DNA of 7,128 nt from Afipia sp. (GCA_020056155.1 JAGVII010000637.1:1-7128), one strand, 5' to 3'; positions 1 through 6,329 are shown, counted from the first letter of the stretch. The notes: generated by a model not told the origin, from the letters alone. Translations and numbers: made by a program.

Positions 1-35
1 CGAGGAATGCCGCCGCTTGGCGGCAGGGGAAGAAG
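1..35. repeat. Stem-loop repeat, copy 1 (cgaggaatg - hairpin - caggggaagaa)
   Basis: The left arm cgaggaatg (1-9) and right arm caggggaagaa (24-34) flank a perfect 5-bp hairpin, CCGCC-gctt-GGCGG (10-23). The same two arms occur at 6183-6191 and 6201-6211 around a hairpin of different sequence, GGGC-gta-GCCC. The conserved arms with a replaced stem suggest that structure rather than sequence is maintained in the middle. Function unknown. The copy may extend beyond the start of the window. Confidence 0.6.
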
Positions 36-365
36 ATCGCGAACGAGCCATTGCGGGTAAAGGTCGGCGAGCGCAGCGAGCGTATTGTGGCGCGTGATCC
101 CCCAGAAAAAGGCCGGTATGGACGTGGGCTAAGCAACCCAACAGGAGAGCATTGCTCAAAGGCCCTCACTACCGCCGCGACGGCGACATCACCGCGGCAA
201 CAGTAGCGCGATCGAAGGTACGGCGGGTTGATCCCGCGACCCCGATCCAACGGAGAAGGCTCGATTGTTCGTGCAGATGGCGCCGTGATACCGCCGCTTC
301 GGAGCGGATCCAAGGTAATGCTCGTGAATCCGCCGCGACGAGAACGGCACCCGCGACGCACGAGG
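1..365. other. Intergenic left flank, downstream of the recombinase operon
   Basis: I see no gene here that I recognise. It contains a stem-loop repeat at 1-35, a 7-bp direct repeat gcgagcg at 67-73 and 76-82, and a purine-rich AGGAGAG at 143-149 ahead of a TTG at 152. The plus frame from 152 is open to 505, but most of it runs antisense to the DUF6262 gene and it resembles nothing I know. Small stem-loops occur at 223-237 (GCGGG/CCCGC) and 294-307 (CCGCT/AGCGG). Neither has a T-run on the minus strand, so no clear terminator follows the operon. The left end of the recombinase element should lie in this stretch, but no boundary is visible. Confidence 0.6.
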
Positions 366-827
366 TCATTCGCTCGACGTTCGCAGCACTGCGGGACCGC
401 GCAGGACAACGATCTCCTTGGTCAAGTGGGCGCTGCGGCGCTCGGCCCTCTCGGCACGGCGTTCCGCCTCGATGGCGCGTTGGAGGAGGCCGGCATTCTC
501 AGTGACGATCTGCCGGATCTGCTGCTGCATGTTGTCGATTACACCACGCTGTTCGACGAGTGTGTCGCCCATGGTGGTGATCCGATCAGGTACGCTTTGC
601 CGTCGGCGGGCTCGGATGAGGGCGTCGAGGATGTCACGGTGATTGGCGTAGATGGCGTTGCGGCCGACGCCCGCCTCGCGCGCGAGCGCAGCGACGGTCA
701 AACGTCGGATCGAAGCGGCGGGTTGTTCTGAGGATCCATTCGTCAATCGATCGAGCGCCGCGCGCAGCTTCTCCGCCGTGGCCTTTATGCGCCGATCATC
801 CGGATTTGCGGTGGATCTCTTGGGCAT
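366..827 (-). CDS. DUF6262/TnpC-like small protein, last gene of the recombinase operon
   Basis: A 153-aa basic protein, probably the accessory factor of the recombinases encoded upstream. Residues about 43-72 look like a helix-turn-helix of the TetR N-terminal kind (LTVAALAREAGVGRNAIY). Residues about 83-140 are rich in Q, E, R and L and look like a long coiled coil. Tn554 TnpC (125 aa) has the same place in its operon and is known to affect transposition frequency and orientation; the same role here is inference from position and size. The ATG at 827 is supported by AGGAGAAGG at 838-830, with AGGAG 6 nt from the start. The gene overlaps the end of TyrC by 32 bp, so it is probably co-translated. 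The family name is from recollection of proteins found beside such integrases, not from a search. Confidence 0.82.
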   Translation of the reverse strand: MPKRSTANPDDRRIKATAEKLRAALDRLTNGSSEQPAASIRRLTVAALAREAGVGRNAIYANHRDILDALIRARRRQSVPDRITTMGDTLVEQRGVIDNMQQQIRQIVTENAGLLQRAIEAERRAERAERRSAHLTKEIVVLRGPAVLRTSSE

Positions 828-2688
828 GGCCTTCTCCTGCGGCGGAAAGATCGGACAGAATGCGTTGGCACTCGGCGATGCGCGTGTTGGCGAGCGCGAG
901 GCTTGGATCGTCGAGGCGTCGATCGGCGATCAACGCCAGATTGCGGTCGAGGCGTGCCTGCCAGACCGGGCGATGACGCTCGGTGACGGCGAAGTTGGCG
1001 CAGCTTGCGCAGGTGCTCTGGGTGCGCCAGAGCGCGTTCGGACCACGATTGTCGCCCATGCAGGCGGCGGTCTCCACACGGTAGACGCAATACCCCCAAT
1101 CGCAGACGCCGAGCCGCATGCCGCTGTCTTCGATCAGGAAATTGATGTAGGCGGCGAGCTCGCCGTCGCGCGTGCGGCCGCGGAAACGCGATCGCGAGGA
1201 CAAACGGCGCCCGCCATTGCCGGCGAGGCGCGAGGCGGTGAGCAGCTCCTCGAGAGCGAAGCGCGTCTCTTCGAGGGTCTGTGCGTCCACGAGCTCGCTC
1301 AGATCAAAATCGGTACCGACATAGGCGCTGTCGGTCATGATGCGGGTCACATGCCCGAAGTGATGCTGGAGAGCGTGCAGGCCGGTGCGATCGCGCTTGC
1401 CGACGAAGCGGGCGAAAGTCTTGCGCCCCTGATGCGTGGTCAGGTGCCAGGGCGTGCCGTCACCCTGACAAGGCAGATCGATGAAGGGAGCGAACCTCCG
1501 GTTCAGCCGGATGATGAGAGACCAGCCGGTCGGGACCTCCGGCGGGCGGCGGTCGACGACGCCCCTGCCAGCGAGGGAGAGCCAGAGCTCCGATCGGCCT
1601 GTCTCAGCGCGAAATGGCTCCGACAGATGATGCAGGACCTCGACGGCGCGCAGGACGGGTGCCGGCGCCGGCCAGAGATGCGGCGTTCCGGCGTCAGTGC
1701 CGGCGGTCTTGAAGATCCGCCCGCGGAGATAGCTAAAGGATTCGGCGCCATCGGCGGATGGGCGCTCTTCGACGCAGTTCGCTTGAAGCGAGAGAATCTC
1801 TGACACGCGCGCGCCGACCAGATAGGAGATGGTGACGAAACACGCCTCCTGAATCCGGTTGATCAGCAGGCGCAACTCCCTTGTGCGGGTCAACGGAGGG
1901 TGCCAGGCGACCTCCTCGCCCTCGATCGTGGAAAAGCGGAACGAGGAGACGAGCGCACGGACGGCCTGGCGGTGGGCGAAAGGCGTTGGGCCAGGATCGT
2001 CCTTGCGAAACGGCACGACGCGGTCGCGCAGCGCGATGACGTCGGCGGCTGGTTGCCCGATCAGCCGGATCGCTGCCGAGATGAGCGCAACGGCGATGTC
2101 GTCCGGCGTGTGGGGCAAGCGCTGGATGGTCTGGCGGCCGAAGCCGGAGAACCGGCTAGCGCGCTCATCGGCGAAGGGATGCTCGCTCGGTGGGCAGGCC
2201 AGTCTGGCTCTTTGCTGGAAGAGGCCGATCAATAGATTGGCGTATGCCTGACGGGTGCCCGGTCGGAGCGGCATGCCTGCATGGCCGCGTCGCTCCGTGA
2301 CGGATCGCATGAACTCTTTTGCCGTATCGGTGTCCAACTCGTCGAACCCGTGCATGCCCCGGCCCGCCATCCATCGGATCAGGAAGCGCAGCTGGACGGC
2401 CACTGTCACAAGCGATCTGGCCTGAGCTTGCCGGCGACCGACAGGAGGATCGACGCGAAGCGACCATAGGAAGGTGCGGGCATCCTCCAGCCACCGATGC
2501 CATCGCGGATCGGTGAAGCGACTGCCGTCCGGCAGCTCGAATGCCCAATCGACGCGAAATTGGTGACGACGCAGATCGGCCCGCGTATGGTCGAAATGCC
2601 ATTGCGCATCGGTCCAGATCGATCGTGACGAAACGCGTTGCGCGGCATCGAAACGATGGAGCCGCTCTGATTGTGCCGGCATAGTCAT
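796..2688 (-). CDS. Large tyrosine recombinase (TyrC), TnpB-like, catalytically complete
   Basis: A 630-aa site-specific recombinase, third in the operon and the size of Tn554 TnpB. Counting from the ATG at 2688, the first Arg is R294 in GARVSEILSL, the beta-hairpin Lys is probably K327 (GRIFKTAG), the HxxR box is H419/R422 (THQGRKTFA), and the last box is H446 with nucleophile Y456 (FGHVTRIMTDSAY). All catalytic positions are therefore present. A long N-terminal part (about 1-270) should hold the core-binding domain. The C-terminal tail (about 525-570) carries C529, C534, C543, C560 and C563, the last two as CxxC, and may be a zinc ribbon. The ATG at 2688 shares ATGA with the TyrB stop and has GGAG at 2697-2694, 5 nt away. 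The frame stays open further upstream to 2790, but that extension overlaps TyrB and is less likely. The substrate DNA sites are unknown. Confidence 0.93.
   Translation of the reverse strand: MTMPAQSERLHRFDAAQRVSSRSIWTDAQWHFDHTRADLRRHQFRVDWAFELPDGSRFTDPRWHRWLEDARTFLWSLRVDPPVGRRQAQARSLVTVAVQLRFLIRWMAGRGMHGFDELDTDTAKEFMRSVTERRGHAGMPLRPGTRQAYANLLIGLFQQRARLACPPSEHPFADERASRFSGFGRQTIQRLPHTPDDIAVALISAAIRLIGQPAADVIALRDRVVPFRKDDPGPTPFAHRQAVRALVSSFRFSTIEGEEVAWHPPLTRTRELRLLINRIQEACFVTISYLVGARVSEILSLQANCVEERPSADGAESFSYLRGRIFKTAGTDAGTPHLWPAPAPVLRAVEVLHHLSEPFRAETGRSELWLSLAGRGVVDRRPPEVPTGWSLIIRLNRRFAPFIDLPCQGDGTPWHLTTHQGRKTFARFVGKRDRTGLHALQHHFGHVTRIMTDSAYVGTDFDLSELVDAQTLEETRFALEELLTASRLAGNGGRRLSSRSRFRGRTRDGELAAYINFLIEDSGMRLGVCDWGYCVYRVETAACMGDNRGPNALWRTQSTCASCANFAVTERHRPVWQARLDRNLALIADRRLDDPSLALANTRIAECQRILSDLSAAGEGHAQEIHRKSG
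830..838 (-). promoter_or_regulatory. Ribosome-binding site of the DUF6262-like gene
   Basis: The minus strand reads AGGAGAAGG, with AGGAG 6 nt ahead of the ATG at 827. It lies inside the TyrC coding region. It is a strong match, so the small protein may be made in excess of the recombinases. Confidence 0.65.
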
Positions 2689-4517
2689 TCCAACTCCGGG
2701 AGCAGCGGCATGCCGGTAGCGAGCTTGCGGGCGGGCTCGTGCATGTTCGCGGGGAAATCCGGGAGGATGTCCTGGGTGAGAATGCGCCACGACGGGGCAT
2801 AGAGAAGGCTCCAGCGCTTCGGATCGAGCCGTTTACGAGCCTCTTCGAGCCGATCGACAGCGGCGAGGATGCGCGCCAGATGCCCGACATCGATCGGGAC
2901 GACGAGGCCCGGACAAGCGAGGCAGCCGCCGAACTGCGGGCAGAGGCGATCGACGCCGTCTCGGCCGGGAGCGACAGGAGCCAGGCAGTCGTGCCCGAAA
3001 GGGGCGGTGGCGCGCAGCTTCCCGAAGGCCGGCGGAGGCGTGTCGCGCTCGGGGCCGAGCACCCAGTTGATCATCTGCTCTTGCAGGTGCGCGATCGTCT
3101 GGCGCTGGAGGCGGGTCGTCTCCTCGCTCTTGAGATAGGTCTCTGTTGTTGCGACGCTGGCATGGTTCAGGATCGATTGAGCGACGAGAACGTCTCCGCC
3201 CGACGCGCGGTAGTGCTCAGTCGCCACGCTTCCACGAAATAACGCCGGCGCAAAGTCTGCGATCGGCTCCCGCAGTTGGTCCGGATGGTCCGTGTTCCAC
3301 GCGTCGATGCGTTGGTTGGCGCGCTCGATGAATCTGAGGATGGCACGCCTCAGAACGGTGTGTTCGATGACCCCGGTGCGGCTGCGAAGCGATCGGCGCG
3401 AATGCTCCTTATGGATGCTGCGCGTCAGGAAGAGTCGATCTTGCTCGCTTGGCGGTGCTGTGGCGATGATCGGTTCTGTCAGCGCCAGCATCATCTCGAT
3501 CAGGTTGGGTGCGGCATACCGCCGACGGCGATCGAAGGACCGCCGCTGCGCTTTCTGAAGCCGCGCGCCCGTTTTGGGCTTGTTCCAGTCGACGATGACG
3601 CGGTGTTCGTCGAGCGGATGCGGCACAAGGCAATCCCGACGGATGTGGCGCAGCGGTTCGGGATTGGCCGCGGTCTGGATGGCGATGGCCAAGAAGAAAG
3701 GAACCAGCGTGTCGGTGGTGATATGGAAATACTGCGCCATGGTCCGAGCGCCGCCCCAGTACTGGACCAGCGTGCTGGACTTGATCCCGTGCGCCTCGAG
3801 GACAGTCGTGTCGGGCATGAGGCCGTCGTCGATCCGGCCGATGCGCCATATCCATCGGTCGAGCCCCTGGCCGCGCAAGGTCTTGGGCGGTAGCTCGGGG
3901 CGTCGGATAACCTCCTGCCCGTACTGAAACCGGGCCCAGGCCTCGTCGATCTCCTCGTAGCAGGCCCGCAGGATCGCCTTGACCTGATTCGAGGGAAGTC
4001 GTCGCCGAGGCTGTTGGCTCGCCCTCCGCCCCGGAAACGCATTCCAGGGGATCTCCAGGTCGTGCGCTATGCGCCCGCGTCGATTACGCCGACACCAGAA
4101 GAGCAAGGGACGCAGAAGGTCGAAGGCGATAGCGTGGGCCCCGCGTGGCGCTCGCGATGCCCCTTGCTTCTTCAGCCAGAGTACATAGCGGCCAAGTGCC
4201 GCGGTATCGAGATCACTCGCGGTCTCGATCATGCCGTCGTCAACGACGAAACAGGTGAAACGTCGGAGCGCCCTCCATGTCGTCTGGCGTGTTGCTGATT
4301 GCTGAGCGACGCAATGCGCGCGGAATGCCTCGACCAGGAGGTCACGCAGATCGACAGGCAGGCCGGCGAGCTGTCCGGAATCGAACCGCTGATCGGGGTT
4401 GCCCCAGGCATCGACGAAAATGATCGTGTCAGCCGGCGCTATCGAGTCCACCGCCGCCGTCTGCGTCGCCTCAGTTGCAAACCGGCGGTCGATCGGGGTC
4501 CGCTTACGAACGGCCAT
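2685..4517 (-). CDS. Large tyrosine recombinase-like protein (TyrB) with degenerate active site
   Basis: A 610-aa integrase-family protein, second in the operon. From the ATG at 4517, the C-terminal catalytic fold is clear: ILNHASVATTETYL gives H452 and nucleophile Y461, and R428 (ALFRGSVATEHY) is the second Arg. The box that normally reads TGxRxxEL reads TAANPEPL (282-289), so Asn285 stands where the first catalytic Arg should be. The HxxR box has Ala425 in place of His. A candidate beta-hairpin Lys is K313 or K315 (WNKPKTG). The tail has C511, C526, C532 and C535 (CxxC), a possible zinc-binding site. TyrB may be a weak or non-cleaving partner that is structural in a TyrA/B/C complex, or it may belong to a subfamily that uses different residues. 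The start is uncertain: MAVRKR at 4517 overlaps the TyrA stop by 14 bp, and an in-frame ATG lies at 4535. Neither has a strong Shine-Dalgarno, so coupling to TyrA is likely. Confidence 0.88.
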   Translation of the reverse strand: MAVRKRTPIDRRFATEATQTAAVDSIAPADTIIFVDAWGNPDQRFDSGQLAGLPVDLRDLLVEAFRAHCVAQQSATRQTTWRALRRFTCFVVDDGMIETASDLDTAALGRYVLWLKKQGASRAPRGAHAIAFDLLRPLLFWCRRNRRGRIAHDLEIPWNAFPGRRASQQPRRRLPSNQVKAILRACYEEIDEAWARFQYGQEVIRRPELPPKTLRGQGLDRWIWRIGRIDDGLMPDTTVLEAHGIKSSTLVQYWGGARTMAQYFHITTDTLVPFFLAIAIQTAANPEPLRHIRRDCLVPHPLDEHRVIVDWNKPKTGARLQKAQRRSFDRRRRYAAPNLIEMMLALTEPIIATAPPSEQDRLFLTRSIHKEHSRRSLRSRTGVIEHTVLRRAILRFIERANQRIDAWNTDHPDQLREPIADFAPALFRGSVATEHYRASGGDVLVAQSILNHASVATTETYLKSEETTRLQRQTIAHLQEQMINWVLGPERDTPPPAFGKLRATAPFGHDCLAPVAPGRDGVDRLCPQFGGCLACPGLVVPIDVGHLARILAAVDRLEEARKRLDPKRWSLLYAPSWRILTQDILPDFPANMHEPARKLATGMPLLPELE

Positions 4518-5661
4518 GAGGCACCAGTTCGCCATACAGATAGGCGAGGCTCTCAGCGAGTGTGTCCGCGTGAAGCTCAACACAGCGCAGATAGATCGCG
4601 GTCGACTGGATCGACGCATGACCAAGAAGGACCTGCACGATCTTGAGCGGGTTGAGGTCAGGCGTTGTCGCCGCCTGCTTTTGCAGGCGGACAAGCATCG
4701 CCATCGCAAAGGTGTGTCGCAGCCAATGCCCTGATCCGGCGAGCCCGGCAGCCCTGAATCCAGCGCCGAAGACCGCCGAGAGCCTTGCGCGTGTGATGGG
4801 ATCGCCCTTGCTGTTGAGGAAGAGCGTCGCCGGCGACCGATAGCGCGGTCGAGCCGCGCGCAATCGCTTCACGAGCGCGGCGCGCTCCTCTCCGGCGTAC
4901 CAGTGGGTTCGGTCGATTAGCCGCAACGGCGGATAGACGGTCCTTGGCCGGTCTCCCTTGGTGATGGTCAGCGGGATGCCGACCAGCGGATCTTCCTCGA
5001 TGTCGAGATGGGCAACCTCCGGTACCTGTTGAAGCTTCAGGCCGCACAACTCCTTGCGGCGCATTCCGGTCGCCAGCGCCCATTCTGCGATCAGCCCATA
5101 GGGCGGATCGAGATGGTGGAACAGAGCCTGGAGCTGATCGACGCGCAGCGGGCGCGGCAGCCGCTCCGCTTCCGAAATTGTCAGGACATTCGCCGCTATG
5201 ATAGGCCGACGGTGGTCAAGATGCGCCATCATGCCCTGGCGCGACGACCGGAGCGACACATCGACATAATCGAACGGCAGCGTGTCGATCAGACCGCGCC
5301 GATGCGCCCACAAATAGAAGCGGCACACTGACCGGACACGATCGTTCACGGTTGAACGGGCATAAGGGCGACCCGTATGGGGGCTCGGTGCCGCCAGCAT
5401 CCTGTTGCGGTACCCAGCAATCGTTCCTTCGTCGGCAAGCCGCCAGTCGAGGCCGCTCTGCTCCAAGCTGTCGAACCAGTCATGCAGGTGCTCGCTGTAG
5501 GTCCGCAGCGTCTCCGTCGCATGCGAACGGCCGGGGATCGTGGCGAGCTCGAGCAAATAGCTGAAAGCCGGCTCGATGATCGACATCTGCGCGTCGAGTA
5601 AAATGGGAAACCCGGCTGGAATCCCTTCAACGCCGTCGGTCGCCCGCACGATCGAAATCAT
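4504..5661 (-). CDS. Tyrosine recombinase (TyrA), TnpA-like, first gene of the operon
   Basis: A 385-aa tyrosine recombinase/integrase, close in length to Tn554 TnpA (361 aa). Counting from the ATG at 5661, the N-terminal part (about 25-125) looks like a SAM-like core-binding domain. The catalytic domain follows, with R201 (ATGMRRKEL), K235 (TITKGDRP), H312 and R315 (GHWLRHTFA), H348 (LLGHASIQS) and Y357 (TAIYLR). The set is complete, so the protein should be able to cleave and rejoin DNA through a 3'-phosphotyrosine. I chose the ATG at 5661 because GGAGGG (5671-5666) lies just ahead of it. The frame is open further upstream, with an ATG at 5709, a GTG at 5715 and a TTG at 5727 (407 aa from the TTG), but none of these is as well supported. 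The TAA stop at 4504 lies inside the start of TyrB. Confidence 0.94.
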   Translation of the reverse strand: MISIVRATDGVEGIPAGFPILLDAQMSIIEPAFSYLLELATIPGRSHATETLRTYSEHLHDWFDSLEQSGLDWRLADEGTIAGYRNRMLAAPSPHTGRPYARSTVNDRVRSVCRFYLWAHRRGLIDTLPFDYVDVSLRSSRQGMMAHLDHRRPIIAANVLTISEAERLPRPLRVDQLQALFHHLDPPYGLIAEWALATGMRRKELCGLKLQQVPEVAHLDIEEDPLVGIPLTITKGDRPRTVYPPLRLIDRTHWYAGEERAALVKRLRAARPRYRSPATLFLNSKGDPITRARLSAVFGAGFRAAGLAGSGHWLRHTFAMAMLVRLQKQAATTPDLNPLKIVQVLLGHASIQSTAIYLRCVELHADTLAESLAYLYGELVPHGRS

Positions 5662-5665
5662 CCCG

Positions 5666-5671
5666 CCCTCC
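5666..5671 (-). promoter_or_regulatory. Ribosome-binding site deciding the TyrA start
   Basis: On the minus strand this reads GGAGGG, separated by CGGG from the ATG at 5661. It is the best Shine-Dalgarno match near any in-frame start of TyrA and favours the 385-aa form over starts at 5709-5727. Confidence 0.6.
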
Positions 5672-5773
5672 GGAGGCAACGCACCCGGAGGCGCAAAGAG
5701 AATCAACATCTCCACGTGCTTACCCAATCGATCGAACTAACAGATGACAACACCGTAACGAGAGATAAGCGGA

Positions 5774-5786
5774 GCGCCTTCGGCGC
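5774..5786. repeat. Short hairpin GCGCC-ttc-GGCGC
   Basis: A perfect 5-bp stem with a 3-nt loop. On the plus strand it is followed by a pyrimidine-rich stretch (tcttcttt), which gives it a weak terminator look for plus-strand transcription, but no plus-strand gene ends here. Confidence 0.5.
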
Positions 5787-5845
5787 GAGTCTTCTTTAGA
5801 TGCGAGGCGTTCCCCCTCGCGCTCCCCCCGTTCGCCACGTGGCAG

Positions 5846-5869
5846 GGGTGCAGGACTTCGCCTGCACCC
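5846..5869. repeat. Perfect 9-bp inverted repeat (GGGTGCAGG / CCTGCACCC)
   Basis: The arms at 5846-5854 and 5861-5869 are separated by the hexaloop acttcg. Neither side carries a T-run, so it is probably not an intrinsic terminator. It could be a protein-binding site, or a REP-like element of the backbone. Confidence 0.7.
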
Positions 5870-5897
5870 AATGAAAAGTTTGTGGTGTCGCCGCCGC

Positions 5898-5936
5898 GTC
5901 AAGCGTTGTCCTCGCTTCGCTGCGGGAACGCTTGAC
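5898..5936. repeat. Perfect 10-bp inverted repeat (GTCAAGCGTT / AACGCTTGAC)
   Basis: The arms at 5898-5907 and 5927-5936 surround a 19-nt GC-rich spacer that can itself fold in part. It lies about 240 bp upstream of the TyrA start. A regulatory operator, recombinase-binding arm or backbone repeat are all possible; nothing in the window decides between them. Confidence 0.7.
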
Positions 5937-5974
5937 CCGGACGTCTGCGTGCAAAACTCGCAACAGTCAGCGCG

Positions 5975-6043
5975 CTAAAGGACACCTTCTCGCGCGTAAC
6001 CTAAATCGTTGCCGACCTTCTTGAAAGAACCGATGTTAGCCAT
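5975..6043 (-). pseudogene. DUF736 gene, truncated after about 13 codons
   Basis: From the ATG at 6043 the minus strand encodes MANIGSFKKVGND, the characteristic N-terminus of DUF736 proteins (usually about 100-110 aa, function unknown, common on alphaproteobacterial plasmids and ICEs). Resemblance to the family stops near 6002-6007. The frame then runs through unrelated sequence to a TAG at 5977-5975, giving only 22 residues. AGGAG at 6055-6051, 7 nt from the ATG, is a strong Shine-Dalgarno, so the start signals are intact. The rest of the gene is not at the left side of the operon, so this is not a simple interruption that can be rejoined within the window. Confidence 0.75.
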
Positions 6044-6329
6044 GTCACTTCTCCTGTTGTGTTTCGAGCCCGCGACCACCGCGGCCTCGATGGCGATGGA
6101 CAGGCCGAGGACGATCGGCGACGCACCCGGTTGCGGGCCGGAGCGAAGCGGAGGACGACGTCGTAAAGACTTTCTTGCCTCGCGAGGAATGGGCGTAGCC
6201 CAGGGGAAGAAAGTCTTGAGCGACGGCGTTGCGGCTCAGACGATCGAGGCGCAGCCGGTCTTCGGCCAGATCAAGCCATCAAAGAGGCCACGTGCGTCCG
6301 CGTGCTGAACCACGACCTGGGGAGAAGAC
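6044..6329. other. Intergenic region between two divergent DUF736 remnants
   Basis: No intact gene is present. The stretch holds the Shine-Dalgarno of the truncated DUF736 gene, a large stem-loop at 6160-6224, and near 6240-6265 a short plus-strand stretch reading QPVFGQIK. The last resembles the end of the catalytic domain of some IS transposases (IS1182-like) but is too short to annotate. The longest plus-strand frame across this region starts inside the DUF736 fragment and is not convincing as a gene. Confidence 0.5.
6160..6224. repeat. Large nested stem-loop containing stem-loop repeat, copy 2
   Basis: AAGACTTTCTT (6166-6176) pairs perfectly with AAGAAAGTCTT (6207-6217). Farther out, gtcg (6160-6163) can pair with cgac (6221-6224). 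Inside lies the second copy of the arms seen at 1-35: cgaggaatg (6183-6191) and caggggaagaa (6201-6211), here around GGGC-gta-GCCC (6191-6201). The element sits about 120 bp upstream of the truncated DUF736 start. Function unknown; neither side has a T-run typical of a terminator. Confidence 0.7.

Larger units (their letters stand above)
5728..5974. other. Hairpin-rich non-coding region upstream of the recombinase operon
   Basis: No credible gene is present. Three inverted repeats lie here (annotated separately), and the remainder is GC-rich and low in information. The operon promoter should lie here or just inside 5662-5728. On the minus strand a TTGTCA (about 5746-5741) resembles a -35 box, but no good -10 follows at normal spacing, so I do not call a promoter. 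One end of the recombinase element may also lie here. Confidence 0.6.

Noticed and set aside
223..307. Possible terminator hairpins after the DUF6262-like gene
   Set aside because: Stems are only 5 bp and no T-run follows on the minus strand, so an intrinsic terminator is not supported.
1..365. Remainder of the truncated DUF736 gene on the far side of the operon
   Set aside because: I looked on the minus strand for the usual C-terminal motif (LDDPSF, APIYANL) and for the middle of the family and found neither.
652..1803. Long plus-strand open frame (383 aa) opposite TyrC
   Set aside because: It is antisense to a recombinase with all catalytic motifs in place and shows no family resemblance. 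Long antisense frames are common in GC-rich genes.
5720..5902. 60-aa minus-strand frame upstream of TyrA
   Set aside because: It translates hairpin-rich intergenic DNA into low-complexity Arg/Gly/Glu sequence, overlaps the extended TyrA frame and has no domain or ribosome-binding site I can support.
6009..6308. 99-aa plus-strand frame ending in QPVFGQIK, possible IS transposase remnant
   Set aside because: Its start is antisense to the DUF736 fragment and only about 8 residues resemble an IS1182-like transposase. That is too short to call a gene or an insertion sequence; a translated search of 6220-6330 would decide.
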